From: Oceanicaulis sp. HTCC2633
Lineage (GTDB): Bacteria > Pseudomonadota > Alphaproteobacteria > Caulobacterales > Maricaulaceae
Assembly: GCF_000152745.1 (NCBI RefSeq)
Contig: NZ_CH672428.1
Span: forward strand, 988,916-1,052,915
Direction: 5' to 3'
Length of the DNA: 64,000 bases
Shown here: piece by piece, positions 24,620 to 32,732 of the stretch
Layout: each line of letters opens with the position of its first letter
How positions within the stretch are numbered: position 1 is the first letter of the stretch
Notes under the pieces: model-generated
Databases searched by the model: none
The model's input: only the letters and a program-made list of their open reading frames with translations
What the model was told of the DNA's origin: nothing
Position numbers and translations under genes: made by a program

Positions 24620-25039
24620 TCAGGAGCTTAGCTTGGCCAGCTCGACCGCTGCACGGATCTCCACCTCATCGAGCGCTGCTTCCAGACGCGGGTCATGAGT
24701 CGCATCGCGGCGCGATTGCAGGGTCTCCATCAGCTTGACCAGGGTCTCGCGCGGCAGGACGCCGTCGAGCAAGGCCAGCTTGAGATCATCAAGAATATCC
24801 AGCAATGAGAAGGCCCGCTGCGTGGCCTGGCGCTTGCCGGACAGGGCGTCGCCTGCGCCCTGAAGCGCGAGCAAGGCGTCAACCGAGCCGATGGCCGAAG
24901 CGCTGCTGAGCGCGGTCGTGGAGACCGGCCCGCCAGAAGAGGCTGCGCCTTCGGGCGCAAATGCGCTGGCGCTGGACGCGGAATCCTTCCGCTTCGCGCT
25001 GGATGCGCCCTGCAGGGGTCGGGAGGAATTGACCTTCAT
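24620..25039 (-). CDS. fliX: Flagellar assembly regulator FliX
   Basis: 139 residues: a Ser/Ala-rich N-terminal half and a helical C-terminal half with RAFSLLDILDDLKLALLDGVLPRETLVKLMETLQSRR (in part). The small size, the DLKLALLDG-LPRE motif and the position divergent from flgI match Caulobacter FliX. FliX is the trans-acting factor that couples basal-body assembly to the sigma-54 activator FlbD. FlbD itself is not in the window. A perfect CtrA box lies 51 bases upstream, as expected for a class II gene. Confidence 0.87.
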   Translation of the reverse strand: MKVNSSRPLQGASSAKRKDSASSASAFAPEGAASSGGPVSTTALSSASAIGSVDALLALQGAGDALSGKRQATQRAFSLLDILDDLKLALLDGVLPRETLVKLMETLQSRRDATHDPRLEAALDEVEIRAAVELAKLSS

Positions 25040-25089
25040 GATGCCCTTCGAGTCCTCTCAAAGCATGCGGACAGTGTGCTTAATCAAAC

Positions 25090-25104
25090 TTAACGACTGC
25101 TTAA
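25090..25104. promoter_or_regulatory. CtrA box upstream of fliX
   Basis: TTAA-CGACTGC-TTAA, an exact TTAA-N7-TTAA site, 51 bases before the fliX ATG. An additional TTAA a few bases further toward fliX (25081 region) has N6 spacing and is less likely to count. Confidence 0.78.
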
Positions 25105-25115
25105 ACCGAGCCATG

Positions 25116-25167
25116 GGCAGGTATTGCCCACCCCGGACAAGCTGGAGGCTGGGCGGCAAGGTTTTCC
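25116..25167. promoter_or_regulatory. GGCA-N5-TGCC palindromes upstream of flgI (candidate activator sites)
   Basis: GGCA-GGTAT-TGCC at 25116-25128 is a perfect palindrome of the type also seen upstream of flagellin D. A second site, GGCA-AGGTT-TTCC at 25155-25167, has one mismatch. They lie about 70-120 bases upstream of the predicted sigma-54 start site, and just beside the fliX CtrA box. Confidence 0.55.
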
Positions 25168-25210
25168 CACTCCTGGTCATTAAAGATCAAATACTTACGG
25201 GCGCCCAAAC

Positions 25211-25225
25211 TGGCATGTTTCTAGC
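25211..25225 (+). promoter_or_regulatory. Sigma-54-like promoter of flgI
   Basis: TGGCAT-GTTTC-TAGC retains the essential GG and GC at correct spacing and matches TGGCAC-N5-TTGC at all but two positions. Predicted start about 25237, ahead of the flgI ATG at 25271. Confidence 0.68.
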
Positions 25226-25270
25226 AACAGGATCGATGTAGAAATTTTCTTGTCGGAGAACTCCGCCAGC

Positions 25271-26374
25271 ATGACCCGGCTTTTCGTAACGCTTGCCCTG
25301 CTCTTTTGCCTCGCCGCCCCGGTCGCCGAGGCGAATCCGCGAATCAAGGATATCGCGGATGTGGAAGGGGTTCGTGACAACCAGCTGGTGGGTTACGGCC
25401 TGGTGGTGGGCCTCGACGGCTCCGGCGATACGCTGCGCAATGCGGTGTTCACCCGTCAGGCGCTGAACTCCATGCTGGAGCGTTTCAACATCAATGTGCG
25501 TGAAGCCGACCTGCGCACGGGCAATGTGGCGGCGGTGATCGTCACCGCAGAGCTGCCGCCTTTCGCCATGCAGGGCTCTCGCGTGGACGTCACGGTCTCC
25601 GCCCTGGGCGATGCGGACAGCCTGCAGGGCGGCGTGCTGATCGCCACCCCGCTGATGGCGGCCAATGGCGATGTCTATGCGGTCGCCCAGGGGTCCCTTG
25701 CTGTCGGCGGCTTCTCTGCAGAGGGTGACGGCGCCTCCATCACCCGCGGCGTGCCCACCAATGGCCGCATCGCCAATGGCGGCGTGATCGAACGCGAGCT
25801 CGAATGGGATCTGGCCGGCCAGGCGCAGATCCGCCTGGCCCTGCGCAATCCTGATTTCACTACGGCGCGTCGCATGGCGCAGACCATCAACGCCTATCTG
25901 GGCGCGGACGCCGCGGCGGCGCAGAACCCTTCCACAGTCGCGCTGACCCGCCCGCTCTATTTTGACGGCGACATGGTCGCCCTCCTCGCCGAAGTCGAGC
26001 AGCTGCGCGTCGAGACCGACATGCGCGCCCGCGTCGTCATCGATGAATCCACCGGCACCATCGTGATGGGCGAGGATGTCCGCGTCTCCACAGTGGCCAT
26101 TGCCCAGGGCGGTCTGACCATCACGGTGACGGAAAGCCCGGAGGTCAGTCAGGCCCTGCCCTTCGCCGATGGCGGTCAGACGATCGAGGTGCCCCGCACC
26201 AATGTCACCGCCGAGGAAGAGCTGCGCGAGTTCGGCGTGCTCAACGGCACGGTCAGCCTGCGCGAGCTTGTGGATGGTCTGAATGCGCTCGGGGTCAGCC
26301 CGCGCGACATGATCACCATCCTGCAAAGCATCAAGGCGGCGGGCGCGCTGCAAGCTGAAATCGAGGTGCTGTAA
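25271..26374 (+). CDS. flgI: Flagellar P-ring protein FlgI
   Basis: 367 residues from the ATG at 25271, where a good signal peptide (TRLFVTLALLFCLAAPVAEA) begins; a TTG at 25250 would add seven residues. Family motifs: RIKDIADVEGVRDNQLVGYGLVVGLDGSGD (in part), PFAMQGSRVDVTVSALGDA, GGVLIATPLMAANGDVYAVAQG (in part), and C-terminal LNALGVSPRDMITILQSIKAAGALQAEIEVL (in part). Periplasmic ring protein. First gene of flgI-flgJ(N)-flbY. Confidence 0.97.
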   Translation: MTRLFVTLALLFCLAAPVAEANPRIKDIADVEGVRDNQLVGYGLVVGLDGSGDTLRNAVFTRQALNSMLERFNINVREADLRTGNVAAVIVTAELPPFAMQGSRVDVTVSALGDADSLQGGVLIATPLMAANGDVYAVAQGSLAVGGFSAEGDGASITRGVPTNGRIANGGVIERELEWDLAGQAQIRLALRNPDFTTARRMAQTINAYLGADAAAAQNPSTVALTRPLYFDGDMVALLAEVEQLRVETDMRARVVIDESTGTIVMGEDVRVSTVAIAQGGLTITVTESPEVSQALPFADGGQTIEVPRTNVTAEEELREFGVLNGTVSLRELVDGLNALGVSPRDMITILQSIKAAGALQAEIEVL

Positions 26375-26700
26375 TGGACGGACTTCTCGACGCCCAGATG
26401 CAGAACGCCATGCTCGCCGCGCGCGGCACGGCGTCCACTTCCCGCCCGAACGGTGCGCAATCGCCCGAACAGATGCGCAAGACCGCCGAGGACTTCGAAG
26501 CGGTCTTCCTCGCGCAGATGATGGAGCACATGTTGGGCGAGACGACAGAGTCCACTTTTGGCGGCGGCCCCGGCGAGAGCGCCTTCAAATCCATGCTCAA
26601 TGAAGAATACGCCAAGGTGATGGCCAAGGCTGGCGGCATCGGCCTGGCTGACTCCGTCATGCGTGAAATGCTGGCCCTGCAAGAAGGAGGCGCAGAATGA
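26374..26700 (+). CDS. flgJ: Rod-binding protein, FlgJ N-terminal domain type (CheL-like)
   Basis: 108 residues, so only the rod-binding domain of FlgJ is present; the muramidase half is absent, as in many alphaproteobacteria. Motif: KTAEDFEAVFLAQMMEHMLG, FGGGPGESAFKSMLNEEYAK and the GIGLADSVMREML C-terminus. It caps the growing rod. The ATG shares one base with the flgI stop, and the flbY start overlaps its stop by 4 bases. In Caulobacter the equivalent gene is called cheL. Confidence 0.92.
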   Translation: MDGLLDAQMQNAMLAARGTASTSRPNGAQSPEQMRKTAEDFEAVFLAQMMEHMLGETTESTFGGGPGESAFKSMLNEEYAKVMAKAGGIGLADSVMREMLALQEGGAE

Positions 26701-27134
26701 CCGAACTCGCGGCCGCCAACCCGACCGAACGCGCCCAGGCGCTGATCCAGCTGACGGGACGCCTGACCGAACTGCTCGAGCAGGAAACCGAACTGTTTGA
26801 AGCCCACATGCCCCACAAGGCGGTGGAGTTTCAGGCCGAGAAGACCAAGCTCGCCACGCTCTATCGCACCGAGACCAAGCTTGCGAGCAAGGACCGTTCG
26901 CGGCTGTCCGGCCTTGCCCCCGAGCTGAAGGCGCGCCTGAAAGCCTCCACCCAGACTTTTGAAGCCGCTCTCGCCCGCAATGGCGATGCGGTGGAAGCGC
27001 TCAAAACGCTGACCGAAGGCCTGGTGAAGGCCATCGCGGATGAAGCTGCGCGCCAGCAGCAAACAGCCGCCGGGTACGGCCCGGGCGCAAAGAGCGCTGG
27101 CGTTTCGGCCCTCGCCTACAACCAGACTGTCTGA
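26697..27134 (+). CDS. flbY: FlgN/FlbY-like flagellar chaperone
   Basis: 145 residues, almost entirely helical: LIQLTGRLTELLEQETELFEAHMPHKAVEFQAEKTKLATLYRTE (in part) is the FlgN-like core. The C-terminus SALAYNQTV resembles FlgN tails. The position after flgI and the rod-binding gene matches flbY of Caulobacter. Proposed role: cytoplasmic chaperone for hook-filament junction proteins. Followed by a strong terminator. Confidence 0.82.
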   Translation: MTELAAANPTERAQALIQLTGRLTELLEQETELFEAHMPHKAVEFQAEKTKLATLYRTETKLASKDRSRLSGLAPELKARLKASTQTFEAALARNGDAVEALKTLTEGLVKAIADEAARQQQTAAGYGPGAKSAGVSALAYNQTV

Positions 27135-27155
27135 CCCAGAGACCGGACAGACAAA

Positions 27156-27184
27156 AGCCCCGGAGCCTGGCTCCGGGGCTTTTT
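27156..27184. terminator. Bidirectional terminator between flbY and the FlaEY-like gene
   Basis: AGCCCCGGAGCC / GGCTCCGGGGCT, a 12-base perfect stem, with TTTTT on the plus side and an A-rich flank on the other. It serves both convergent genes. The core is the same as at 10632-10658. Confidence 0.9.
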
Positions 27185-27206
27185 CATGTCTGCAGACGTC
27201 TTCGGA

Positions 27207-29975
27207 TCAGAACAGGCCGAGCGTGGATCCGCCGCCGCCGCCCAGCAGACGGTCCAGACCCGCCTGATAGTTCTGGACCTGCGCCGTCAGATAGGAGGGC
27301 ACGGCTCCGCCGCGCTTGCCCGCTTGCGGCCCGTCCAGAAGCGCTTTCAGGGCCGGGTCCGTCGTCAGGTCGCGATAGGCGCGCTGGATGACCGATTGCG
27401 CCTTGGTGAGGGCCTCGAGCGCCTTGGTCGCGGCGTCCTTGCTGGAGATGGACATCGAGGTCGGCAGCTCCATGGCGAAGATTTCGGGGGCGTCAGACGT
27501 GCTCTCATCCTTGTCCAGAAGCGAGCCCTTGCCAATGATCGACCCCTCAGGCAGGCCAAGGCCGGACAGCGCGTCACGGCCCTGATCGCCTGCGAAGAGT
27601 TCGATCTTCACGCCCTCACGCGGCTTGATGCGCAGCATGTCGCCATTGGCCGAACGGCGCACGTCAGACGTGCCGTCGAGCACCAGAACCGCATTCAGCT
27701 TGAAGGTCAGAGACCGCATGGTCTCATCCGCATCAATGGTGATCTTCTTCTTCCGGCCGCCATCCACGGAAATATAGAAATGGTCGCCTTCGCGCACGCT
27801 GGAGCGCGCCGTGATCACGCGACTGTCGGCATAGCGCACTTCGCCCGTCGGGAAGCCCAGCTTGTCGAGCGCGTTATCGCCGGTGGGATCCACCACAACC
27901 GCATTCGCCTCGGCCAGACCGCCGCGACCTGACAGCTGCTGGGTGAAGGTCACCGCGCCGCTGGTGGTGTCGAACCCGGCCACAAAAGCGTTCCGGTCCC
28001 CGGTCTGGGTCTGCCCAGGCAATGCGCCTGAGGTCTTGCCCGACACATAGGCGACGCCATTGCTGACCGTGACAGAGCTGGCGGAATTGTCTTCGGCCGA
28101 GCCCAGGAAGGTGGTGAAATCCACGCTGGCGCTCGGGCCGTCGGAAATCTTCATCAGGAAGGCGTCGCGTCCGCCGGCATTGGCCGTCAGGGGAGCCGAA
28201 GGCGCAAAGCCCGCGCCCGCGGCGCCCGCCAGATAGATCGCGCCATCATCGCCCACGGTGACTTCGCCAATGCGACCGCCATCCAGATCGCCCAGGTCCA
28301 TGGACCACACCGCAGCGCCCGTTCCGTCATCGCCAGCGGCATACTTTGTCAGGACCGCGCGGCCTTCAACCTCGCTGGCGATGATAAGGCCGCCATCGGC
28401 CGCCTGGGCGATGGACTGGGCGCTGTCTTCCCCCGCGCTGGCGCCTGCCGCACGCGTATAGATGACATTGCCGTCGCCATCGATGGCGCGCAGATAGCCG
28501 TCGGACTTGCCCGCATTGACCACGCCGCCCAGGGGGGCGTCGGTCTGACCCGCGACATAGATGGTCCCGTCTGCGCCGACGCTGACCGCCGTCGCGCTGT
28601 CATCCTGATTGCCGCCAAAACGCTTGGTCCATTGCTCGACGCCATCGGCGGAGAATTTGGACACCAGCGAGTCCGAACCGCCCAGCTGGGTCGTGTCGCC
28701 CAGCTCGCCCTCGATGGACCCGGCGACGACGACATTGCCATTGGCGTCCAGTGCAATGGACGCGCCTTCCGCGCTGCCCGCAGCGCCCAGCGTCCGGGCC
28801 CAGACCTGCTTGCCGGTCGTGTCATAGCGCATCAGGATCAGATCCTGTTCGCCCTTGATCGTCTGACCGGCCACGCCATTGGAGGCATAGCCCACCACAT
28901 ACAGGCCGCCATCTGCGCCCTGCACGGAATCAAGGATGCGCAAGGGATTGGATTCGGTCTTGGTGCGGGTCTCGGTTTCGCCCTCTTCGCCGCCCGGCAC
29001 CGCCACATCTTTCGTCGTGACGCTGCCTTCGGCCTCGATGCGACGCATGAACGCCGCCTCGCCGCCATTGGCGATATCGACATACTTGGTCAGCTGTCCG
29101 CCCGCGCCCTCGCGGTCGCCGGACACCCCGACCATATAGACCGCCGGATTGCCGCTGGCGGGCTCAAAACTCAGGGTCTCCGTCAGAATACCCTTGATCT
29201 TGAAGCCGAAATCATTGCCGGGAATGATTCCGTTCTCGTCCTTCTCACCAATCTTTACCCGCTCGATCCGGCTCAGCATGCCGGCGGCTTCAAGCTCGGT
29301 ATTGATGTAATCGGCGACATTGTCGAGCGTGCGCGGGGTCGCGCCCATATTCGCCAGATCAATGGCGACAGGGGTGCTGACGCCGGACTTCTTCACATTG
29401 ATGGTGAAGGAGACATCGCCCTGGAAATTGTCCACTTCCGCATCAAATGCGCCCGAGTGGACAATACCGGTCGTGTATTCGGAAACGCCGCGGGAAATGG
29501 CGAGCGTGCTCTCCGCCTTGGACAATTCCTCACCCTTGAGGACAGTCACGCCTTCAAGATCGAGTTCGCCAAAGAAACTGTTGAGCTGCTCAAGCCCTTC
29601 CTGGAACCGGCGGTTCAGGAAATCACGGCGCGTGTCGGTGGTCGTCTTCTCGGTCGCTTCCGCCCCGAGCGCCTGCAAACGACGCAGGCCCTGATACATG
29701 GCGAAGAGCTGTTTTTCGTCCTCGCCGACATCGAGCTTGGCGAAATCACCCAGCTTCTTGTCAAAGAAGACGCCGTTTGCGAGGGCGCTGCGCTTGAGCA
29801 CATCCAGCGCCTCGATCTCGCCGCGGGCATCCCAGGGCGGCAACACCTCGCTCGACCGGGACTGGCTGGCGTTCTGGGCATTGGACGCAGAGGAGGAGAA
29901 CGCTGTCGTCCGCGACAGCGCCACTGCACTCTGCGCGCCATACCAGGCGCTGAGAAGGTTGGACGAAATGACCAT
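27207..29975 (-). CDS. FlaEY-like flagellar protein with internal beta-propeller
   Basis: 922 residues. The N-terminal helical part (about 1-150) begins MVISSNLLSAWYGAQSAVALS. Next is a hook-type beta domain (DVSFTINVKKSGVSTPVAIDL, TLDNVADYINTELEAAGMLSRI in part). Residues about 340-690 form tandem propeller blades with repeats such as GGSDSLVSKFSADGVEQWTKRFGG and GGLYVVGYASNGVAGQT (SBBP-like). After that a second hook-like region (LRIKPREGVKIELFAG, DALSGLGLPEGSI) and a helical C-terminus with Gly-rich end. No signal peptide. It resembles FlaEY of Caulobacter, encoded beside the flagellins and needed for normal filament formation; export with the filament is inferred. Confidence 0.78.
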   Translation of the reverse strand: MVISSNLLSAWYGAQSAVALSRTTAFSSSASNAQNASQSRSSEVLPPWDARGEIEALDVLKRSALANGVFFDKKLGDFAKLDVGEDEKQLFAMYQGLRRLQALGAEATEKTTTDTRRDFLNRRFQEGLEQLNSFFGELDLEGVTVLKGEELSKAESTLAISRGVSEYTTGIVHSGAFDAEVDNFQGDVSFTINVKKSGVSTPVAIDLANMGATPRTLDNVADYINTELEAAGMLSRIERVKIGEKDENGIIPGNDFGFKIKGILTETLSFEPASGNPAVYMVGVSGDREGAGGQLTKYVDIANGGEAAFMRRIEAEGSVTTKDVAVPGGEEGETETRTKTESNPLRILDSVQGADGGLYVVGYASNGVAGQTIKGEQDLILMRYDTTGKQVWARTLGAAGSAEGASIALDANGNVVVAGSIEGELGDTTQLGGSDSLVSKFSADGVEQWTKRFGGNQDDSATAVSVGADGTIYVAGQTDAPLGGVVNAGKSDGYLRAIDGDGNVIYTRAAGASAGEDSAQSIAQAADGGLIIASEVEGRAVLTKYAAGDDGTGAAVWSMDLGDLDGGRIGEVTVGDDGAIYLAGAAGAGFAPSAPLTANAGGRDAFLMKISDGPSASVDFTTFLGSAEDNSASSVTVSNGVAYVSGKTSGALPGQTQTGDRNAFVAGFDTTSGAVTFTQQLSGRGGLAEANAVVVDPTGDNALDKLGFPTGEVRYADSRVITARSSVREGDHFYISVDGGRKKKITIDADETMRSLTFKLNAVLVLDGTSDVRRSANGDMLRIKPREGVKIELFAGDQGRDALSGLGLPEGSIIGKGSLLDKDESTSDAPEIFAMELPTSMSISSKDAATKALEALTKAQSVIQRAYRDLTTDPALKALLDGPQAGKRGGAVPSYLTAQVQNYQAGLDRLLGGGGGSTLGLF

Positions 29976-30087
29976 CGTCTACAGCCTGAATCCCGAACGA
30001 ACGACGCACCTTTTGCATCGAAAGGCAGATTACGCCCCGACGAGCAAACAAATCGTTAGGATTTAGAGTAAACGCCCCGGCAAGCCT

Positions 30088-30876
30088 TTATGCGGCGAAG
30101 GGAAACCGCATGGGGCGGGTTTCAACGCTGGCGCGCTCAGAGGACACCAGGCGCGCATAATCCACCCGGTCGGCATTGAGCTCGCTCAGATCGGGGCGCC
30201 GCAGGCAGAGCGCCGCGATTTCCGCTGCGCTCGCCATCAGGGCCTTGCCTCCCAGCTCGGCGAACAGCGCCTGCAGGAAGGCGGCGTCCTCCGGCGTCTC
30301 AAGCATCCAGCGCAAATGCTCCAGCCCGCCGCCCGGCCCGGTCAGGTTGGCGCGGGTCAATCCGTGATGGCGGCGGATCCAGCCGGTCACCGAGCGGCGT
30401 TCGGCCAGCGTATCGGCCTTGCGATCGGCTTCCGCCAGGAGAATCGCTGAAAACGCTTCACAATCAAGTCCATGGGGAAAACGCGCCGGCATGGTGTTGG
30501 AGGCGTAATCCGCGCTGGCGTCAGTCAGAAGCGCCAGAACGCCTCCAGCGATCACCGGATCGATCAGCGGGCACTGGCTGGTGATGCGCACCACGGTTTG
30601 CGCTTCCGCCTCCCGCGCCGCCTGAGCCATCAGTCCCAGAGGGTCAGCCGCAGGGCCGCGCACGACCATGACGGCGCAATCTGCGGCCTCTTCAGCGACA
30701 AGATCATGGTCCCGATCATCCGGCGCCGCACAGACGACAAGGTCTACGCCGGGAATGCGGCGAGCGCGCTCCAGCGTGCAGGCCAGTGCAGAGCGGTCGC
30801 CCAGGAAGACAAGCTCGCGGTCGGGCAATGCGTTAAGGCCGCCCCCCGCCTGTACGATCACTGTCGCGCCCATCAT
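30088..30876 (-). CDS. SpsF/CMP-sugar cytidylyltransferase-like protein
   Basis: 262 residues of the SpsF/NeuA nucleotidyltransferase fold. Motifs VVRITSQCPLIDP, DYASNTMPARFPHGLDCEAFS and SVTGWIRRHHGLTRANL fit the SpsF family. The N-terminal nucleotide-binding signature, usually QARxGSxRLPGK, reads VQAGGGLNALPDREL here and lacks the Arg and Lys. It is therefore unclear whether it still transfers CMP. The true PseF homologue is a separate gene at 51320. It is divergent from pseB across a 131-base gap, and the FlaEY-like gene follows. Confidence 0.78.
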   Translation of the reverse strand: MMGATVIVQAGGGLNALPDRELVFLGDRSALACTLERARRIPGVDLVVCAAPDDRDHDLVAEEAADCAVMVVRGPAADPLGLMAQAAREAEAQTVVRITSQCPLIDPVIAGGVLALLTDASADYASNTMPARFPHGLDCEAFSAILLAEADRKADTLAERRSVTGWIRRHHGLTRANLTGPGGGLEHLRWMLETPEDAAFLQALFAELGGKALMASAAEIAALCLRRPDLSELNADRVDYARLVSSERASVETRPMRFPFAA

Positions 30877-31007
30877 GTCCCCCGAGGCTGGAAAGCTGTC
30901 GCTTCCTTCGAATCCCAGTATCAGTTTTACCCGCCTAACGGGCCGTTAACCGACACCACTGATCGTGGCCTGAATACTTGATCCATGAATGATGGAAAGT
31001 CGTCTCG

Positions 31008-32099
31008 ATGAGCCAGCCGCCGAATAGCCCGAAACGCGCGTCTGATGACGTGGATCGCCTGTTTCTCGGGCGCGACTTTCGCAGCCCCCGCATCGACCTG
31101 AATGGCAAGACCATCCTCATCACGGGGGGCACGGGTTCTTTCGGGCATCATTTCGTCCAGACCGTCATCAACGAGTACAAGCCAAAAAAGCTGATCGTGT
31201 TCTCGCGCGACGAGCTCAAGCAGTACGAGATGGCCCAGCGCTTCAATCCCGAAGAGCACCGCTTCATGCGCTATTTCATCGGCGATGTGCGCGATGAGGG
31301 CCGGCTCGACATGGCCATGCGCGGCGTGGATGTCGTGGTTCACGCGGCTGCGCTGAAACACGTGCCGATCGCCGAGTACAATCCGTTTGAATGCATGCGC
31401 ACCAATGTGTTCGGCGCCGAGAATGTCGTCCGCGCGGCGATCAAGCGCGGCGTGAAGCATGTGTGCGCCCTGTCCACCGACAAGGCGGCGAGCCCGATCA
31501 ATCTGTATGGCGCGTCCAAGCTGGCGTCTGACAAGATCTTCACCGCGGCCCAGCATATGGGCGGGGAAGACGGCCCGACCTTCTCGGTCGTGCGCTATGG
31601 CAATGTGGTCGGCTCACGCGGGTCGGTCGTGCCCTTCTTCAAGAAGCTGGTGGCCGAAGGCGCAGACCATCTGCCCATCACCGATCCGCGCATGACGCGC
31701 TTCTGGATCACGCTCGAGCAGGGCGTGAACTTCGTGCTGTCCGCGCTGGAAATGGCCAAGGGCGGCGAGGTCTTCGTGCCCAAGATCCCGTCCATGAGCA
31801 CGGTGGATCTGGCTCGCTCCATCGCGCCGAACCTGCCGCACAAGATGGTTGGCATCCGCCCCGGCGAGAAGCTGCACGAGGTCATGGTGCCGGCGGACGA
31901 TTCCCGCGCCACGGTGGAGCTGGAGGATCGCTATGTGATCCTGCCGCACAATTCAGAACGCCTGCGGGCGGAATGGTTCGCTGACGGCGCCGTGCCGGTG
32001 CCCGAAGGTTTTGAATACCAGTCCGATTCCAACCCCGAGCGCCTCGATGCGCGGGCGCTGCAAAGCATCCTCAACGAAAAACTCGCCCTGAAGGCCTGA
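31008..32099 (+). CDS. pseB: UDP-GlcNAc C6-dehydratase/C5-epimerase PseB
   Basis: 363 residues, extended SDR family, about 30 residues longer at the N-terminus than usual. NAD-binding TGGTGSFG at 39-46, KLIVFSRDELKQYEMAQRF, GDVRDEGRL, HAAALKHVPIAEYNPFE and the active-site region LSTDKAASPINLYGASK, VRYGNVVGSRGSVVPFF are diagnostic of PseB (FlaA1/FlmA type). It performs the first step of pseudaminic acid synthesis, with inversion at C5. The methylase gene follows after 3 bases. Confidence 0.94.
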   Translation: MSQPPNSPKRASDDVDRLFLGRDFRSPRIDLNGKTILITGGTGSFGHHFVQTVINEYKPKKLIVFSRDELKQYEMAQRFNPEEHRFMRYFIGDVRDEGRLDMAMRGVDVVVHAAALKHVPIAEYNPFECMRTNVFGAENVVRAAIKRGVKHVCALSTDKAASPINLYGASKLASDKIFTAAQHMGGEDGPTFSVVRYGNVVGSRGSVVPFFKKLVAEGADHLPITDPRMTRFWITLEQGVNFVLSALEMAKGGEVFVPKIPSMSTVDLARSIAPNLPHKMVGIRPGEKLHEVMVPADDSRATVELEDRYVILPHNSERLRAEWFADGAVPVPEGFEYQSDSNPERLDARALQSILNEKLALKA

Positions 32100-32102
32100 T
32101 CC

Positions 32103-32732
32103 ATGTCCCATGATCCCGTGAACACCTGGTCGGGCGAATTCGGCGACGAATACACCCAGCGCTGCAGCCCGGAGGAATTCCGCATCCGGGCGCGCACGCG
32201 TCTGTGGTCGCGCTGGCTGGACGCCTTTGGCACGCGTGAACCGCAGACCATTTGCGAAGTCGGTTGCAATCTGGGGCTCAATCAACGCGCCCTGCAGCGC
32301 CTGTGCGACGCCGAGCTGTTCGCGATCGAGCCCAATGACAGCGCCCGCGAAACCGTGATCAAGGATGGCGTGCTGCCCGAGAGCCATATCCGCGCTGGCC
32401 GCGGCGAGGATCTGCCCTTTGACGACGCGAGCATGGATCTGGTCTTCACCAATGGCGTGCTTATCCATGTCCATCCCGACAATCTCGGTCAGGTCGCCGA
32501 CGAGATGTATCGCGTCTCCAGGCGTTTCATCCTGGTGTCGGAATATTTCAATCCGGATCCCGTCGAGCTCGTCTATCGCGGCATGACCGACCATTTGTGG
32601 AAGCGCGACTTTGCAGGCTTCTTCCTGGACCGGTTCAAGGACCTTGAAGTGGTGGCTGACGGCTTTGCCTGGAAACGCACCAGCGGTCTGGACAACCCCA
32701 CCTGGGCGCTGATGGAAAAGCGTCCCGCCTAA
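32103..32732 (+). CDS. Pseudaminic-acid-biosynthesis-associated SAM methylase
   Basis: 209 residues. Class I methyltransferase: WSGEFGDEYTQR at the N-terminus, SAM motif EVGCNLGLN (about 52-60), LFAIEPNDSA, DLVFTNGVLIHVHPDNL and VSRRFILVSEYFNPDPVELVYRG (in part). The WxGxFGDEYxxR start and the FNPxPVExxYRG segment match the family found beside pse genes (TIGR03587 type). Target unknown; O-methylation of a sugar is plausible. It forms a unit with pseB; its last 4 bases overlap the convergent pseC. Confidence 0.88.
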   Translation: MSHDPVNTWSGEFGDEYTQRCSPEEFRIRARTRLWSRWLDAFGTREPQTICEVGCNLGLNQRALQRLCDAELFAIEPNDSARETVIKDGVLPESHIRAGRGEDLPFDDASMDLVFTNGVLIHVHPDNLGQVADEMYRVSRRFILVSEYFNPDPVELVYRGMTDHLWKRDFAGFFLDRFKDLEVVADGFAWKRTSGLDNPTWALMEKRPA

